Assembly (NCBI GenBank): GCA_964586175.1
Contig: CAZPGL010000006.1
Span: forward strand, 1-64,000
From: CAZPGL01 sp964586175
GTDB lineage: Bacteria; Actinomycetota; Acidimicrobiia; Acidimicrobiales; MedAcidi-G1
Length of the DNA: 64,000 nt
Direction: 5' to 3'
The position numbers and the translations under genes were made by a program. This document shows positions 33,290-41,203 of the stretch, piece by piece; within the stretch, counting starts at the first letter, position 1, and the number at the start of each line of letters is the position of its first letter. Under the pieces are notes generated by a model that saw only the letters and a program-made list of their open reading frames with translations, ran no database searches and was not told where the DNA came from.

Positions 33290-34528
33290 ATGCCCGCCGC
33301 GCCGTTGCCGATCACCCGGTTCGCGGCCCTGTCGTACCGCAACTACCGGCTGTTCTGGATCGGCGGCATCCTCACCAACAACGGCCGGTGGATCCACTAT
33401 GTGGCCTCGAGTTGGATCATCTTCTCGTTGACCGGATCCCCGGCGTGGATCGGGGCGTCGGCGTTCGCCACGTTCATCCCGATGGTGGTCATGAACCCGG
33501 TGGCCGGATGGGTGTCGGACCACCGGGACCGGCGCCGCACGCTGCTGACCACCAACCTGGCCCGGGCGGCGCTGGCCGCTACGTTGGCGGTCGCCTGGGC
33601 GGCCGGCCTCCGGGAGCCGTGGGCGTGGGTCGCCCTGTTCGCCGCCGACGGGGTCGTCAACGGCGTTCAGCTGCCGGTGTGGCAGGCCTTCGTGTCGGAG
33701 TGCGTGCCCCGGCCGGTGTTGCCCAACGCCATCACCTTGAACTCCACCCAGTTCAACGCTGCCCGGGCCGTCGGCCCGGCGGTCGGCGGCATGATCATCG
33801 GCACCTTCGGGGCCGGGTGGGCCCTCGCCGCGGTGGCCGTGTTCTACGTGCCGGTCGTGACCTGCCTGGGGCTCATCGACCCTGCCCGCCTGGAGAGCAG
33901 CAAGCGGGAAGGTGACGCCGCGGCGTCGATCGTCGCCGGCTATCGGGAGGGTGTGCGCTACGTGCTCGACGCTCCGGGGATCCGCACGGCGATCATGACC
34001 GTCACCCTCATCTCGGTGTTCGCCATGCCGCTGGTCCAGCAGATCGTGACGTTCGCCGAGCGGGTCTTCGAGGTGTCACCGTTCTGGTTCGGGGTGCTCG
34101 GATCGGCCCAGGGGGTCGGCGCGGTGCTGGCTGCACCGGTCTTGGCCGGCACCGCGGGACGGCGTCATCGGGGCCGGGTGCAGTTCCTCGCCCTGATGGG
34201 CTACGGGGTGGCGGTGGCCGTGTTCGGTTCGGCCCCGGCCTTCTGGGTGGGGTTCGTCGCCCTGCTGGTCATCGGGGCCATGCACCTGCTGTCGGCCAGC
34301 AACCTGAACTCGGTGGTGCAGATGCAGGTCGACGACGCCGTGCGGGGGCGGGTGATGGCCATCTACCTGATGGGGGTGCTGGGCATGGTGCCGTTCTCGA
34401 ACCTGGTGATGGGGGCGCTCATCTCGACGTTCGGGCCGCGTCCGGTGGTGACCGGTGGCGGCTGCGCCCTGATCGCCGGCGGGTTGTTCTTGTACCTGAG
34501 CGGACGGTTGGACCGGTTGGACGACTGA
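33290..34528 (+). CDS. MFS transporter (MFS_3/EntS-like)
   Basis: 412 residues with about 12 hydrophobic helices. Family landmarks: FAALSYRNYRLFWIGGILTNNGRWIHYVASSWIIF at the start, GWVSDHRDRRRTLL (loop 2-3 signature), VQLPVWQAFVSECVPRPVLPNAITLNS, and VDDAVRGRVMAIYLM. It resembles the enterobactin-exporter-like MFS_3 group, so export of a small molecule is likely; the substrate is unknown. ATG at 33290. The stop is 8 bases from the convergent nuclease gene. Confidence 0.88.
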   Translation: MPAAPLPITRFAALSYRNYRLFWIGGILTNNGRWIHYVASSWIIFSLTGSPAWIGASAFATFIPMVVMNPVAGWVSDHRDRRRTLLTTNLARAALAATLAVAWAAGLREPWAWVALFAADGVVNGVQLPVWQAFVSECVPRPVLPNAITLNSTQFNAARAVGPAVGGMIIGTFGAGWALAAVAVFYVPVVTCLGLIDPARLESSKREGDAAASIVAGYREGVRYVLDAPGIRTAIMTVTLISVFAMPLVQQIVTFAERVFEVSPFWFGVLGSAQGVGAVLAAPVLAGTAGRRHRGRVQFLALMGYGVAVAVFGSAPAFWVGFVALLVIGAMHLLSASNLNSVVQMQVDDAVRGRVMAIYLMGVLGMVPFSNLVMGALISTFGPRPVVTGGGCALIAGGLFLYLSGRLDRLDD

Positions 34529-34536
34529 GCGGCCGG

Positions 34537-35487
34537 TCACCAGTCGGGCTGGTCGGCCAGATGGGCCCGTCCGGCGTCGCACGAGTCGGCGATGGTGCAC
34601 CAGCGGCAGGCCGGACCGGGGGCGAAGGCGGGTTCGAGACCGCCGTGGACCAGGGCGGCGTGCAGGGCGACGGCGTCGGCCACCCGGGCCACCGTGGCGA
34701 GCAGCAGGTCCTCGGTGACGACCTCGGGCAGGAAGTGTGCGGTGTCGAGGTAGTAGGTGGCGAGTAGGCGCGGCGGTACGCCGATGCGGAGCGTCTCGAT
34801 GAGGGCGTAGAAGCGCAGATCCTCGAGGTGGACCGGTGAGAAGTTGCCGGTCTTGAGGTCGACGATGACCTTGCCGGCCCGTTGGCCGTCGGCGCCGCCG
34901 AGGGTGAGATCGGCCCGACCGCCCAGGATGAGCCGCCGGCCACAGAACTCGGCCCGCAGTCGGCTCTCGGTGACCGGCCGCCACGCCGGCTTGAGCGGCG
35001 GCCAGCACTCGAGGTACTTGGTGAAGGCGTCGAGAGAGGTGGACCGCAGTTCGGCCCGCTCGACCTCGGAGCAGCCGCGCAGCCAGTGGCCGAGGCCGGC
35101 GGAGTCCTGTTCGTAGCGGGCCAGAGCCTCGTCGACGAGGACCGGGGGTTCGATCTCGCGGCGCCAGTTGATGGCCAATTCGACGGCCTTGTGGACGATG
35201 GCCCCCCGGGCAGTGGCGACCGACCAGGAGAACGGGTGGTCCAGTTCGGCGACGTACTTGGCCTGACAGCCGTGGAGCTCTGCCAGGGCATGCTTGGCCA
35301 CGTAGAGGTCGGTTCCCGGCGGGAACGTGTCGAGGTGTGGTTCGACGGCGGTTTCGAGGGCAGCCCGCAGATGGTGGCGGAGGTCCTCGGCGAACACGGG
35401 CCGTGACTCGGGCGGGGCGCCCAACTGGTCGAGCACGGCTCGCTGGGCCGGGTTCAGCGCTGGCTCCTGCGGGTGCTCGGCATCCAC
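34537..35487 (-). CDS. PD-(D/E)XK superfamily nuclease, RecB/Cas4-like
   Basis: 316 residues. The C-terminal part carries GGRADLTLGGADGQRAGKVIVDLKTG, that is the Asp...Asp-X-Lys core of PD-(D/E)XK nucleases with the QxxxY-like follow-on DLRFYALIETL. ARGAIVHKAVELAI upstream supplies the early His of motif I. A Cys cluster at the end (CRWCTIADSC) resembles the Fe-S-binding Cys of AddB/Cas4-type RecB nucleases, although the fourth Cys is not obvious. No cas genes are near, so this is not CRISPR adaptation. Start GTG 35487; GACAAT 6 bases upstream supports it. Longer ORF forms run into the divergent gene. Confidence 0.75.
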   Translation of the reverse strand: MDAEHPQEPALNPAQRAVLDQLGAPPESRPVFAEDLRHHLRAALETAVEPHLDTFPPGTDLYVAKHALAELHGCQAKYVAELDHPFSWSVATARGAIVHKAVELAINWRREIEPPVLVDEALARYEQDSAGLGHWLRGCSEVERAELRSTSLDAFTKYLECWPPLKPAWRPVTESRLRAEFCGRRLILGGRADLTLGGADGQRAGKVIVDLKTGNFSPVHLEDLRFYALIETLRIGVPPRLLATYYLDTAHFLPEVVTEDLLLATVARVADAVALHAALVHGGLEPAFAPGPACRWCTIADSCDAGRAHLADQPDW

Positions 35488-35525
35488 CGGAGCATTGTCA
35501 CACCCCGCGGGGATACTCGTGGGCG

Positions 35526-35843
35526 ATGGAGACCCACCCACCCGAGACCCGTACCCTCCGGTTCGCCGAGGCGGCCCGATCGCTGGCCCAGGCCGCCCGG
35601 CTGCGGGGGCTCGAGGCGCCCACCTTCCGCGCTCCGCCGGGCCTGGTCGGGGTCGAGCGCACCATCCGACGACGAGGGGTGTCGGCGTCGGTGGCCGTGG
35701 TGGTGCGGGGCCGACCATGGGGCGCGGTGCTGGCCGACATGATCGAGGGGGTCATCGTGACCAACGGGCTGTCGGCGGCCCGGGCCGCCACGGTACGGTC
35801 GGCGCTGTGGTTGGCTGTCGATGGCGACGCGGCCGCTGCTTGA
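35526..35843 (+). CDS. Small conserved-type protein of unknown function
   Basis: 105 residues, no family recognised. The N-terminal half has an amphipathic helix rich in Ala/Arg (FAEAARSLAQAARLRG). The middle has GVERTIRRRGVSASVAVVVRGRPWGAVLADMIEGVIVTN, which reads like an alternating beta-strand/helix fold. The C-terminal helix (ARAATVRSALWLAVDG) is Ala-rich. ATG at 35526 is supported by GATACT 8 bases upstream. It lies between a nuclease gene and the tRNA gene. Confidence 0.6.
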   Translation: METHPPETRTLRFAEAARSLAQAARLRGLEAPTFRAPPGLVGVERTIRRRGVSASVAVVVRGRPWGAVLADMIEGVIVTNGLSAARAATVRSALWLAVDGDAAAA

Positions 35844-35880
35844 ACAACGCTGTCTGGAGTCGCCGCCCGGTCCGGTTGGC

Positions 35881-35886
35881 TAGCGT
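35881..35886 (+). promoter_or_regulatory. -10 hexamer TAGCGT of tRNA-Leu
   Basis: TAGCGT ends 10 bases before the first base of the tRNA, a normal distance for a short 5' leader removed by RNase P. It is the same hexamer as at eno. Confidence 0.4.
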
Positions 35887-35896
35887 CGTGGCCGAC

Positions 35897-35982
35897 GCCC
35901 GGGTGGCGCAACTGGTTGACGCAGTGGGCTTAAACCCCGCGGCCGTTTCGGCGGCATGTGAGTTCGAATCTCACCCCGGGCA
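35897..35982 (+). tRNA. tRNA-Leu (anticodon UAA)
   Basis: A class II tRNA of 86 bases. The acceptor stem GCCCGGG pairs with CCCGGGC (35975-35981), with discriminator A. The T-arm is GTGAG-TTCGAAT-CTCAC. The anticodon loop is CTTAAAC, giving anticodon TAA. A long variable arm (GCCG-TTT-CGGC) marks Leu. The 3' CCA is not encoded. It reads UUA, which should be rare in DNA this GC-rich, as for Streptomyces bldA. Confidence 0.92.
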
Positions 35983-36023
35983 CGGAGCAGGCATGGTGAG
36001 GCCGCCGAGCCGTGCGCGTGCGG

Positions 36024-36917
36024 TCACATCAGCAGCGCAGTGCCGACCACGGTGAGGGCGGCACCGAACCAGGCTCCGGGGGCCGGTGCCTGGCGGGTGC
36101 GCAGCCACAGCAACGGAAGCAGGATCACCGGGGTGGTGCCCGACAGGATGGTCGTCACGCCGGTATCGCCGACACCCAGGGCGTACAGGAGCAGGGTCAT
36201 GCCGACGACCATGGCGACCAGGGCACTGCCGGCGAACCGCAGATGGTCACTGGGCCGGATCGGTGACCGTTCGCCGGGGCTGACGAACCGGTCGGTGGGC
36301 TTGGACACGATCCACATGGCGGCTGTGGCGATGAATGCCCGGGTGGCAGCCACGGCGACGGTGTCGGCGCCGGCGTCGAGCACCGGTTTGGCGGCCAGCA
36401 CCCCCACCGCCTGACCGACGGCCCCCAGGGTGGCCCAGGCGGCCCCGACCCCCAGTCGACCTTCGATGCGTTCGAACACGTCGCTGGGCACGCCGCGGCC
36501 GCTGCCGTAGTTGACGGCCATCATCACACCACCGACGGTGAGGACGGCGCCGAACAGCGACCAGACGGTGAACGCCTCCGAGAACAGCAGGACCCCGCCG
36601 ACGGCGGCCATCGGGGTGTTGGTGGTGAACAGCACCGAGGTCCGGCGGGGGCCAATCCGCGACATCGAGGTGAACAGGGCGACGTCACCGACGAGCAGAC
36701 CGAGCAGCCCGGAAAGGGCCAACAGGCCGAGGTCGTCAGCGGCAATGGTGGACCAGCCGCCGGTGACCGTGGCCCAGGCGCCGAGCATGACGCAGACCCA
36801 GAGCATCCGGATGCGACAGAAGCGGGGTCCGCCGAGCCGCCGGACCGGTTCGGCGGCGATGAGGCTGCTACACGCCCAACAGGACGCGGCGAGCAGGGCG
36901 GCGAGCTGGTACGGCAC
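36024..36917 (-). CDS. EamA/DMT-family transporter
   Basis: 297 residues with about 10 hydrophobic helices in two EamA-like halves (about 5-135 and 150-295). Examples: SCWACSSLIAAEPVRRLGG, LLALSGLLGLLVGDVALF, GGVLLFSEAFTVWSLFGAVLTVGGVMM and the end ILLPLLWLRTRQAPAPGAWFGAALTVVG. DMT members export metabolites or amino acids; the substrate is unknown. GTG start at 36917, with TTTACT 7 bases upstream. It is divergent from the GFA gene across 104 bases. Confidence 0.85.
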   Translation of the reverse strand: MPYQLAALLAASCWACSSLIAAEPVRRLGGPRFCRIRMLWVCVMLGAWATVTGGWSTIAADDLGLLALSGLLGLLVGDVALFTSMSRIGPRRTSVLFTTNTPMAAVGGVLLFSEAFTVWSLFGAVLTVGGVMMAVNYGSGRGVPSDVFERIEGRLGVGAAWATLGAVGQAVGVLAAKPVLDAGADTVAVAATRAFIATAAMWIVSKPTDRFVSPGERSPIRPSDHLRFAGSALVAMVVGMTLLLYALGVGDTGVTTILSGTTPVILLPLLWLRTRQAPAPGAWFGAALTVVGTALLM

Positions 36918-36958
36918 GTCGCTCAGTAAATCAGTCAGATGGGCCGGGATGGTCTTCG

Positions 36959-36975
36959 GGTCACATCAGGTGACC
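36959..36975. repeat. Perfect palindrome GGTCAC-ATCAG-GTGACC between divergent genes
   Basis: A 6-bp inverted repeat with a 5-base spacer lies between the DMT exporter (minus) and the GFA gene (plus). The position suggests an operator, but there is no independent support. Confidence 0.3.
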
Positions 36976-37021
36976 TGGGCTCGTCTGGTGATCGGGCCGG
37001 CGCCTGTGGGAGGGTGCCGCC

Positions 37022-37435
37022 ATGGCCGAGGTCAGCCGACACGCCACCCGATCGGGGCGATGTGCATGCGGGGGCGTCCAATTCCGGCTCACCGGGCCGC
37101 TTCGTCAGGTCACCGACTGCCATTGCGACCCATGCCGCCGGATCACCGGCCACCACATGGCGGCTACCGCCGCCGACGAAGCAGACGTGGTCTTCGACGC
37201 CGACGGCACCCTCACCTGGTGGGAACGCACCGACACGGTGCGCTACGGCTTCTGTTCGACGTGTGGGGCCACCTTGTTCTGGCACGACGATCTTCGCCCC
37301 GGTGTGTTGTCGGTGGCCGCCGGCAGCATCGACCAGCCGACCGGGCTGACCACCGAGTTGCGCCTGTTCGCCGACGAGGCCGGCGACTACCACCGACTCG
37401 ACCCCGACGTCCCAGTGCGGTCTGTCGACCGTTAG
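37022..37435 (+). CDS. GFA-family (glutathione-dependent formaldehyde-activating enzyme-like) zinc protein
   Basis: 137 residues. Zinc-binding pattern of the GFA/CENP-V fold: CACGGVQF (about 14-21), DCHCDPCRRITG (about 31-42) and FCSTCGATLF (about 77-86). The name comes from a proposed formaldehyde-glutathione activity in Paracoccus; most family members have unknown roles and actinobacteria generally lack glutathione, so the reaction is open. ATG at 37022; the upstream six bases are GAGGGT at a 6-base distance, close to the local leaderless pattern but lacking the first T. Confidence 0.85.
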   Translation: MAEVSRHATRSGRCACGGVQFRLTGPLRQVTDCHCDPCRRITGHHMAATAADEADVVFDADGTLTWWERTDTVRYGFCSTCGATLFWHDDLRPGVLSVAAGSIDQPTGLTTELRLFADEAGDYHRLDPDVPVRSVDR

Positions 37436-37477
37436 CGCGGGTGCACGGATTGACGCCTCCCGGGCGATACTGGGTCC

Positions 37478-38482
37478 ATGACTTCACAGCCTGCTGAGGA
37501 ACGCATTGCGCTTTTCCTCGACTATGAGAACCTCGCCATTGGCGCCCGCGACCACCTGGGCCTCAGACGTTTCGACCTGACCCCCATCGCTCGTGCCATG
37601 GCCGAACGGGGACGGGTCGTGTACCGCCGGGCCTACGCCGACTGGTCCCGCCTCGACGACGATCGACGCCACCTGACCCGCCACCACGTCGAGTTGGTCG
37701 AGATTCCCCAGGGCATGGGGGCCAGCCGCAAGAACGCCGCCGACATCAAGATGGTCGTCGATGCCCTCGAGTTGGCCTTCGAGCGGGAGCACGTCACCAC
37801 CATCGTCATCGGCACCGGCGACAGCGACTTCACGCCGCTGGTCTCCAAGTTGCGCGAGCTCGACAAGCGGGTCATCGGCGTCGGCATCCGCGACTCCACC
37901 TCCAAGCTGCTGCCCCCGGCCTGCGACGAGTTCCTCTTCTACGACAACCTCGACGGCGTCGGGGCGCGGCGCAACGACGAACGCGGTGCCGACGACGAGG
38001 CGGCCGGACCGGCCCCCAGCCTCGACGAGCTGGTGATCTCCACCCTGGCCGGCATGCAGGGCACCGGCGACGAGGTGCGGGCCTCGACCCTCAAGCGGGC
38101 CATGGTGCGGGTCGACCCGACGTTCAACGAGTCGGACCACGGGTTCCGGGGGTTCACCGAGCTGCTGCGCCACCTCGCCGACCGCAAGGTCGTCGAGCTG
38201 ACCGGCCCCCGCCGCGACCCCGAGGTCGACCTGGTCACCGGCGACGGTCCGGCCCAAGCCGGGTTCGACCTGCTGGTCACTGCCGTCGGCGACGCCGGCA
38301 AGAAGGGCGCCGTCCTGTCGGGCCTCAAGACCGAACTGAACCGCCGCAACCCCGACTTCAACGAGCGGGCCTTCGGTTACCGGGGGTTCCTGCAGTTCTG
38401 CAAGGCGGCTGCGACCCGCGACCTCGTCGCCATGTCGTGGGACGACAAGCGGGGCGACTACGTGCTGACCCGGACTTCGTGA
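37478..38482 (+). CDS. NYN-domain RNase-like protein with two OST-HTH (LOTUS) domains
   Basis: 334 residues. The N-terminal NYN/PIN-like domain (about 8-155) has IALFLDYENLAIGAR, KNAADIKMVVDALELAF and IGTGDSDFTPLVSKLRELDKRVIGVG, giving the expected Asp cluster (D15, D90-region, D114/D116-region). Two OST-HTH domains follow (about 187-250 and 265-333), each with GFRGFTELL or GYRGFLQFC. LOTUS domains bind RNA or partner proteins, so this is probably an RNA-processing factor. GATACT lies 6 bases before the ATG. It overlaps the next gene by four bases. Confidence 0.88.
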   Translation: MTSQPAEERIALFLDYENLAIGARDHLGLRRFDLTPIARAMAERGRVVYRRAYADWSRLDDDRRHLTRHHVELVEIPQGMGASRKNAADIKMVVDALELAFEREHVTTIVIGTGDSDFTPLVSKLRELDKRVIGVGIRDSTSKLLPPACDEFLFYDNLDGVGARRNDERGADDEAAGPAPSLDELVISTLAGMQGTGDEVRASTLKRAMVRVDPTFNESDHGFRGFTELLRHLADRKVVELTGPRRDPEVDLVTGDGPAQAGFDLLVTAVGDAGKKGAVLSGLKTELNRRNPDFNERAFGYRGFLQFCKAAATRDLVAMSWDDKRGDYVLTRTS

Positions 38483-39123
38483 GCGACCGGACCCGCCTGC
38501 GCCGCAAGCCCGATCGGGCCGACCAGGACCCGGCGGCCCGTGACGCCGTGCTCGACGAGGGGTTGATCGCCCACGTCGGGCTGGTCGCCGGTGCTTCCGG
38601 CGATCCCCATCCGGTGGTCATTCCCATGCTCTACGCCCGCGACGACGACCGGCTCATCCTGCACGGTTCGCCGGCCAGCCGGCTGCTGCGCACCGCCAAG
38701 CAAGGCGTCGACGTTTGCGTCACCGTCACCCTCCTCGACGCCCTGGTGCTGGCCCGCTCGGCGCTGAACCACTCGATGAACTACCGGTCGGTCGTGGTCA
38801 TCGGCCGGGCGGTGGAGATCACCGACCACGACGAGAAGCGGGCCGCCCTCGACCGCCTGACCGACCAGACTGTCCCCGGGCAGGTCGCCGCCCTGCGCCC
38901 CAACAGCGACCTCGAGGTCAAGGGCACCACCGTGCTGTCCCTGCCCATGGACGACTGGTCGATGAAGGTGCGCAGCGGGCCTCCGGTCGACGAGCCGGAG
39001 GACCTCGACGAGCCGGTGTGGGCTGGGCTCATCCCGCTCGGGATGGCCGTCGGCGATCCGGAGCCCGACGAGGGGTCGGTCGGCCGGCCGATCCCGGCCC
39101 ATGTGGCCGACTGGGTCCGATGA
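38479..39123 (+). CDS. Pyridoxamine 5'-phosphate oxidase-like FMN/F420-binding protein
   Basis: 214 residues of the split-barrel flavin family: IAHVGLVAGASGDPHPVVIPMLYARDDDRLILHGSPASRLLRTAKQGVDVCVTVTLLDALVLARSA is a strand-rich core containing HGSPASRL and the NYRSVVVIGRAVEI strand. Such proteins bind FMN, F420 or haem; PdxH-specific residues are not evident, so I do not call pyridoxal synthesis. GTG start at 38479 overlaps the NYN gene (GTGA), and its end overlaps the DUF418 gene (ATGA), forming a three-gene unit. Confidence 0.82.
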   Translation: MSDRTRLRRKPDRADQDPAARDAVLDEGLIAHVGLVAGASGDPHPVVIPMLYARDDDRLILHGSPASRLLRTAKQGVDVCVTVTLLDALVLARSALNHSMNYRSVVVIGRAVEITDHDEKRAALDRLTDQTVPGQVAALRPNSDLEVKGTTVLSLPMDDWSMKVRSGPPVDEPEDLDEPVWAGLIPLGMAVGDPEPDEGSVGRPIPAHVADWVR

Positions 39124-40139
39124 GCGCGGCGCCGGTCGCGGCGTCCGAACGGTTCGATGCCGTCGACGTACTGCGGGGGTTCGCCCTGCTCGGCATCCTC
39201 GGCGCCAACATCACCCTGTTCGACGTGGACAGCATCGACCTTGTGGCGTCGTCATTCGATGACCTGGAGGTCGGTGCGGCCGGCGCCCCGTTCATGGCGT
39301 TCCTGCTGGTCGGCGTGTTGAACAAGATGATGGCCGTGTTCTCGATGCTGTTCGGGGCCGGCGTGCTGCTCGTCACCGAGCGCATCGAGGACCGGGGCGG
39401 TTCGGCCATGGGTATCCACTACCGGCGCAACGTGCTGCTGCTCGGCATCGGGCTGCTCCACGGTTGGCTGTGGTTCGGCGACATCCTGGTCGTCTACGCG
39501 TTGTGCGCCCTGATCCTCTACCCGATCCGCCGCCTGGGGCCCTCGGTGCTCGTCGGCGCGGCGGCCGCCGTGTGGGTGGTCGTGTTCTTCGTCGAACAGG
39601 GCGCCGAGGAGGAATACCTGGGCCGGGCTCTGGCCATGATGCTCCTCGGCATGGCCCTCTACCGCACGAGCGTGATCCTTGGCGGCTGTTCCCCGGCGTT
39701 CTACCGCCGGTGGATGCTGGCCGGCATCGGCATCGGATGGACGGTCGCCGCCGCCGCTCTCCTGTTCGATGACGACGACACGATGTCGATGGTCAACAAC
39801 GCCGGGGTGCCGTTCGCCGCCGTGGGCTACGTATCCCTGGTGATGTGGGTCTGCACGACCGGCCGGCTGCCCCGGGTGCGGGCCCGCCTCGCCGCGGCCG
39901 GGCGCATGGCCCTCACCAACTACCTGATGCAGACGGTGCTGGGCATGGCGGTCATCGAGGCGCTCAACGAGGTTCGAGGCGAAAGGGTCGACGCCTTCTG
40001 GATGATGGTGGCCATGTTCGCCATCTGGTCGGTGCAGCTGGCCTGGTCGGTGCCGTGGACGCGCCGCTTCCGGTTCGGACCCGCCGAGTGGGCGTGGCGC
40101 TGCGCCACCTACGGGCGCATCCAGCCGTTCCGGGCCTGA
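39120..40139 (+). CDS. DUF418 (YeiB-like) integral membrane protein
   Basis: 339 residues with about 8-9 helices. Family markers: VDVLRGFALLGILGANITLF at the start, FSMLFGAGVLLVTER, YRRNVLLLGIGLLHGWLWFGDILVVYALCALILYP, and the C-terminal DUF418 region AAGRMALTNYLMQTVLGM ... GPAEWAWRCATYGRIQPFR (Arg and Trp conserved). The function is unknown; some members are proposed transporters or acyltransferase-like. ATG overlaps the preceding stop. It is convergent with threonine aldolase, 19 bases apart. Confidence 0.88.
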   Translation: MSAAPVAASERFDAVDVLRGFALLGILGANITLFDVDSIDLVASSFDDLEVGAAGAPFMAFLLVGVLNKMMAVFSMLFGAGVLLVTERIEDRGGSAMGIHYRRNVLLLGIGLLHGWLWFGDILVVYALCALILYPIRRLGPSVLVGAAAAVWVVVFFVEQGAEEEYLGRALAMMLLGMALYRTSVILGGCSPAFYRRWMLAGIGIGWTVAAAALLFDDDDTMSMVNNAGVPFAAVGYVSLVMWVCTTGRLPRVRARLAAAGRMALTNYLMQTVLGMAVIEALNEVRGERVDAFWMMVAMFAIWSVQLAWSVPWTRRFRFGPAEWAWRCATYGRIQPFRA

Positions 40140-40158
40140 TCCGCCCCGCCGACGACGG

Positions 40159-41178
40159 TCAGACGCCGTCGAAGTAGGTCCGGAATGACGCCAGCAGGGC
40201 TTCGACGTCGTCGTCGCCCACGTCAAGGTGCGTGACGATGCGCATGGTGGGCGACCACGGCGTGACCAGGACGCCGTCGGCGGCCAGCCGGCTGGTCAGC
40301 CCGGCGTGGTGCTCGGCGACCGGGGTGACCCACACCATGTTGGTGTCCTGACGCACTGCGAGCAGACCATCGGCCACCAGGCCGGCCAGGCCGTCGGCGA
40401 TGGTCCGGGCCCGCCGGTGGTCGTCGGCCAACCGGTCGACGTGGTGGTCGAGGGCGTGGAGGCCGGCGGCCGCCAGGTGGCCGGCCTGGCGCATGCCGCC
40501 GCCGAGTTGTTTGCGGATGCGGTGAGCCCTGGTGATGTCGTCCCGGCTGCCGGCCAGCACCGTGCCGGCCGGGGCACCGAGGCCCTTGGAGAGACACAGT
40601 GACACCGTGTCCACGCCGTGTAGGTAGTCGGCCACCGGCACGCCCTTGGCGACGGCGGCGTTCCACAGACGGGCCCCGTCGAGGTGGACGGCCAGCCCGC
40701 CGGCCCGAGCTGCTGCGGCCAGCCCGGCGATGCGGTCGACGGGCTGGGCGTACCCGTTGACGGTGTTCTCGAGGCACAGCAGACGCGTGACGGGATGGTG
40801 GACGTCGGATTCCTTGATGGCGGCCAGCACGTCTTCGGGGGCGAACGAGCCATCGTCGTCGGTCTCGAGGGGCCACGGGGTGGTTCCACCGAGGGCCGAG
40901 GCTCCACCAGCCTCGTTGAGCAGGATGTGGGAGTTGCGGCCCACCAGGTACTCGTCGCCGCGCCCGCAGTGGGTGAGCACCGCGGTCAGGTTGGACTGGG
41001 TGCCCGACGTCAGCAGCAGGGCGGTCTCTTTGCCGGTGAGCGTGGCCACCCGGTCCTGGAGGGCGTTGACCGTGGGGTCCTCGCCGTACACGTCGTCGCC
41101 GACGTCGGCGGCGGCCATGGCCTCGCGCATCTCCGGCGTGGCCCGGGTGACGGTGTCGCTGCGGAAGTCGTTGGTCAT
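40159..41178 (-). CDS. ltaE: Low-specificity L-threonine aldolase
   Basis: 339 residues, fold-type I PLP enzyme. FRSDTVTRATPEMREAMAAADVGDDVYGEDPTVNALQ is the typical start, followed by LTSGTQSNL, HLDGARLWNAAVAKG (Asp/Arg) and the PLP Lys in CLSKGLGAPAG. It splits threonine or allo-threonine into glycine and acetaldehyde, so it is a second glycine source besides the glyoxylate aminotransferase. ATG at 41178; TACCGT lies 8 bases upstream. It is transcribed in the same direction as P450, which lies upstream. Confidence 0.92.
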   Translation of the reverse strand: MTNDFRSDTVTRATPEMREAMAAADVGDDVYGEDPTVNALQDRVATLTGKETALLLTSGTQSNLTAVLTHCGRGDEYLVGRNSHILLNEAGGASALGGTTPWPLETDDDGSFAPEDVLAAIKESDVHHPVTRLLCLENTVNGYAQPVDRIAGLAAAARAGGLAVHLDGARLWNAAVAKGVPVADYLHGVDTVSLCLSKGLGAPAGTVLAGSRDDITRAHRIRKQLGGGMRQAGHLAAAGLHALDHHVDRLADDHRRARTIADGLAGLVADGLLAVRQDTNMVWVTPVAEHHAGLTSRLAADGVLVTPWSPTMRIVTHLDVGDDDVEALLASFRTYFDGV

Positions 41179-41186
41179 CGCGGCGA

Positions 41187-41192
41187 ACGGTA
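41187..41192 (-). promoter_or_regulatory. ltaE: -10 hexamer TACCGT, probable leaderless start of ltaE
   Basis: TACCGT on the minus strand ends 8 bases before the ATG at 41178, in the 25-base space after the P450 gene. No Shine-Dalgarno is visible. Confidence 0.4.
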
Positions 41193-41203
41193 GCCGAGGC
41201 TCG

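Noticed and set aside
34537..35487. Cas4-type nuclease hinting at a CRISPR system
   Set aside because: The PD-(D/E)XK fold and Cys cluster are shared by many RecB-like nucleases. No repeat array or cas gene lies in the window.
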